Shown here: positions 33,935-36,160 of the stretch, one piece after another
Layout: each line of letters begins with the position of its first letter
How positions within the stretch are numbered: position 1 is the first letter of the stretch
Origin: an uncultured Paracoccaceae bacterium
GTDB taxonomy: Bacteria > Pseudomonadota > Alphaproteobacteria > Rhodobacterales > Rhodobacteraceae
DNA: 36,160 bases
Direction of reading: 5' to 3'
NCBI GenBank assembly: GCA_947494675.1
Contig: CANLVP010000005.1
Span: 1 to 36,160, forward strand
Translations under genes and position numbers: made by a program
The notes under the pieces: generated by a model
The model's input: only the letters and a program-made list of their open reading frames with translations
Database searches by the model: none
What the model was told of the DNA's origin: nothing

Positions 33935-34573
33935 ATGGTCGATAGCCCGCCACAGACGTCCACGGTTTTCTTGATTGATGACGACGCCGCTGTCCGCACG
34001 AGCCTGTCTCGGGCCTTGCACAAACGCGGCTTTCACGTGTTGACCTTCGAAACCGCCAAGCAGTTTCTGGACAGCTACGACCCCGCCCAGCCCGGCTGTC
34101 TGGTGCTGGATTACGGCCTGCCGCAGATGGACGGGCTGAAACTGCAAAAGGTGCTGGCGGAACGCGATATCAATGTGCCGATCATCTTTATCTCGGGCCA
34201 TGGCGGCGTGCGCGAAACCGTGCAGGCGATGAAGGCGGGCGCTGTCGATTTTCTGGAAAAACCGTTCCGGCAAAGCGTGCTGGTCAATTGCATCAACGCC
34301 GCCTTCGCCGCCGATAAAGAGCGCCGCGCGGAAGAGCTTCACCTGACCTCTGCCCGCAACCGCTTTGCCAAGCTGACCTCGCGCGAAAAAGAGGTCGCGA
34401 ATTTCATGATCTCAAACCCCTCCAGCACCGCCAGCAAGGAAATCGGCCGCGAGCTGAACATCAGCCCGCGCACCGTCGACCACCACCGCGCGCGCATCCT
34501 TGAGAAAATGGATATCGGCTCTGTCGCAGAGCTGATCGACCTGTCGATCCCGCCATCCGACCGCTTGGACTAG
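33935..34573 (+). CDS. FixJ/LuxR-type response regulator
   Basis: 212 residues. The receiver domain has TVFLIDDDAAV (acidic pocket Asp15-17), phospho-acceptor Asp59 in CLVLDYGLPQMDG, IIFISGHGG (Ser) and VDFLEKPF (Lys). The C-terminal LuxR-type HTH is LTSREKEVANFM ... ASKEIGRELNISPRTVDHHRARILEKM. It pairs with the preceding kinase; the FixJ class activates sigma70 promoters. Likely targets are the TRAP operon and the aminotransferase gene. Confidence 0.93.
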   Translation: MVDSPPQTSTVFLIDDDAAVRTSLSRALHKRGFHVLTFETAKQFLDSYDPAQPGCLVLDYGLPQMDGLKLQKVLAERDINVPIIFISGHGGVRETVQAMKAGAVDFLEKPFRQSVLVNCINAAFAADKERRAEELHLTSARNRFAKLTSREKEVANFMISNPSSTASKEIGRELNISPRTVDHHRARILEKMDIGSVAELIDLSIPPSDRLD

Positions 34574-35009
34574 CGGCTACACGAACGCCGCGGCGAAGGT
34601 CTGCTGTGAGCCCATCTCAAACGCATCCTGGGCTTGGGTTGCCTCCGATTACGTGGTCCATGCGGCGCAAACGACGAATTCCCCCTGGCCGCAACCGCCC
34701 AGAACCTCCACAAAATGGCCAAGATCTTTCCTGCACCGCAGCAAACGCGCAAAGCGTGATCAGAAAGGCACTCGGGCTCGTTCCAAATCGCTACTTTCTG
34801 CGCTCGCAACACAGAGTTTTTCAACAGCATGGGCGGGAAGCAGTCATTCGCTGCATTAGCGTACACACCTTGGCATCGGAATGGAAGCGGACATTCCGAT
34901 ACACACTTCCTTAAAATCTGAGTGCGCGACAATGAGGCAAAATCTCGTCACTCGCTGCGCTTGGCGTTCATGGAAGCTGACTTCAGAATTCCAAATAGTT
35001 TCACTGGCC
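34574..35009. other. Intergenic region with a third decayed repeat
   Basis: About 436 bp without a credible gene. It contains gctgtgagccca near 34605 and gcagtcattcgctgcattagcg near 34842, echoing the elements at 3.2-3.5 and 4.2-4.5 kb. The segment marks the change from the high-GC two-component genes to the accessory ATPase block. Confidence 0.45.
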
Positions 35010-36160
35010 CTACTGAGGCTTTGAAGCAGGGAGCATGCGTGGGAGGATAAGGCCTGCGGCGTGACGGGTTTCGGGATTCACGTCCAGCAAGCTTGCCTCG
35101 CCATATACGGCGGCCTTCAACGCGGCATGGATCGGGGCATAACGATCAGCCAGGCGAGCCTCTTCGAACCAGTCGACCAAACGCTCGCCAAATCCAGCCG
35201 CAAGAGCGAGGCGGAGCAAACGTTCCAGGTCATCGTTGAAATTCCAGTTCTCCTGTTCTAGGCCTCCTTGCAGTGCCTTGTCCAGATGTTCCATAGCGTC
35301 TCCGAAATTCTCCGCCTGAACGGCAAGCGCTGCGTCCATCAACGCACGCCCTTCAGGAGGCATGTCTTCGAGATGGGGCAACGTCTCTCGCGCCTTGGAA
35401 AACGCTCTCGACGTGACATACAGCCAAAACAAATTTCCGTAAGCTAAGGCTTTGTGACTTTCCGTCACGCTCTTCAAGAGCGCTTCGGCGCGGTCCGCCT
35501 CAGTGCCAGTGTCGATCAGGTGATTGGCCACAGAGACTTTAGCCTTCGCGACCTGTTCCTGCAGCGGAAGGGCGTCGCTGTCGCCGTAGCGGGCGATGAG
35601 TGCGTCGTAGGTCTCGAGCGCTGCCGCAAGATAGCCGGTGTGGCGCAACGTGATCCCCTTGTTGATCATGGCCTGCGCGACCTGTTCCTGCAGCGGAGGG
35701 GCGTCGCTGTCGCGGTAGCGGGTGATGAGCGCGTCGTAGGTCTCGATCTCTGCTGCAGGATCGCCGGTGTGGCCCAACGTGATCCCCTTGTTGATCATGG
35801 CCCGCGCGACCTGTTCCTGCAGCGGAAGGGCGTCGCTGTCGCCGTAGCGGGTGATGAGCGCATCGGAGGTCTCGAGCGCTGCCGCAGGATCGCCGGTTTG
35901 GCCCAACGCGATCCCCTTGTTGATCATGGCCCGCGCGACCTGTTCCTGCAGCGGAAGGGCGTCGCTGTCGCCGTAGCGGGCGATGAGTGCGTCGTAGGTC
36001 TCGAGCGCTGCCGCAAGATAGCCGGTGTGGCCCAATGCGAACCCCTTGTTGAGCATGGCCCGCGCGACCTGTTCCTGCAGCGGAAGGGCGTCGCTGTCGC
36101 CGTAGCGGGCGATGAGTGCGTCGTAGGTCTCGAGCGCTGCCGCAGGATCGCCGGTGTGGC
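35010..36160 (-). CDS. TPR-array protein, C-terminal part of the large ATPase (runs off window end)
   Basis: The frame is open from base 36158 to the TGA/TAG at 35010, 382 residues in view, without needing the internal Met at 36056. It starts in mid-repeat (HTGDPAAALETYDALIARYG) and holds about five 43-residue TPR-like repeats, then a distinct helical C-terminal domain (from about ADRAEALLKSVTESHKALAYG) ending LPRMLPASKPQ. Strand, frame and repeat sequence match the gene at 1-1890, which lacks a C-terminus. On a circular molecule the two are one gene. The joint would need 52 bases plus a multiple of 129. The last domain has helical-repeat character and no recognisable catalytic motif. Confidence 0.85.
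   Translation of the reverse strand, partial: HTGDPAAALETYDALIARYGDSDALPLQEQVARAMLNKGFALGHTGYLAAALETYDALIARYGDSDALPLQEQVARAMINKGIALGQTGDPAAALETSDALITRYGDSDALPLQEQVARAMINKGITLGHTGDPAAEIETYDALITRYRDSDAPPLQEQVAQAMINKGITLRHTGYLAAALETYDALIARYGDSDALPLQEQVAKAKVSVANHLIDTGTEADRAEALLKSVTESHKALAYGNLFWLYVTSRAFSKARETLPHLEDMPPEGRALMDAALAVQAENFGDAMEHLDKALQGGLEQENWNFNDDLERLLRLALAAGFGERLVDWFEEARLADRYAPIHAALKAAVYGEASLLDVNPETRHAAGLILPRMLPASKPQ
35568..36160 (-). repeat. 129 bp tandem coding repeats, window-end part
   Basis: Units begin at 35568, 35697, 35826, 35955 and 36084, exactly 129 bp apart. The last 206 bases (35955-36160) match 1-206 at all but two positions, both C here and T there (at 27 and 156). The order of the unit types is also the same. 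Confidence 0.95.

Noticed and set aside
35568-36160. CRISPR-like array
   Set aside because: Units are 129 bp, contiguous, without variable spacers, and encode protein repeats in frame.
35955-36160. Simple terminal overlap of a circular contig (35955-36160 with 1-206)
   Set aside because: The match has two differences, both T to C at equivalent repeat positions, and matches of this level are expected between units of the array, so overlap cannot be told from genuine repeats. I kept it as an alternative only.

Overview
The window reads as most or all of a roughly 36 kb circular plasmid from a marine alphaproteobacterium of the Rhodobacteraceae (Roseobacter group). The evidence is high GC coding sequence, an alphaproteobacterial-type ParA/ParB pair facing a Rep_3-type initiator, a TAXI-TRAP transporter, kynurenine-pathway genes and orphan type VI secretion (T6SS) cargo. 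Both ends of the window lie inside one minus-strand gene, in the same 129 bp coding repeat. The ends do not join in frame as given: about 52 bases plus a whole number of repeat units are missing. This suggests an assembly break in a tandem repeat on a circular molecule. No rRNA, tRNA, CRISPR array or transposase was recognised.

Layout. (1) 34.6-36.16 kb and 1-7.0 kb, one accessory block across the junction. A two-gene minus-strand operon encodes a small AAA/STAND-like ATPase and, with a 4-base overlap, a large ATPase-winged helix-TPR protein. Next come a small HEXXH metallopeptidase-like protein and an unusual acyl carrier-FGE-fold fusion. The block has lower GC, about 1.1 kb without a confident gene, and three decayed related repeats. 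(2) 7.0-10.8 kb: tryptophan degradation to anthranilate by KynA, KynB and KynU, with a GntR/FCD regulator, a 14 bp operator-like palindrome and an overlapping leader ORF before kynB. (3) 10.9-17.8 kb: T6SS cargo. This holds a GAD/Tdi1-like immunity protein, a lipoprotein, a Tle1-type DUF2235 phospholipase, two divergent DUF4123 adaptors, a hydrophobic putative effector and its likely membrane immunity protein. (4) 17.8-22.0 kb: parB-parA, an iteron-like origin region and rep, with candidate parS palindromes. (5) 22.0-24.3 kb: PAAR and VgrG, which form the delivery spike for the cargo; the T6SS structural genes must be elsewhere. (6) 24.5-34.6 kb: a class II Fic protein, an LprI-like protein, then a solute module of universal stress protein, fused TRAP permease, TAXI binding protein, class III aminotransferase, and a histidine kinase/response regulator pair that probably controls uptake.

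Taken together the plasmid combines nutrient acquisition (tryptophan catabolism and a TRAP-imported, probably amino-bearing, solute) with interbacterial weaponry and an accessory NTPase/peptidase/carrier block. The least explained parts are the paired ATPase operon with its near-identical repeats, the carrier-FGE fusion beside a metallopeptidase, and the hydrophobic effector/immunity pair.
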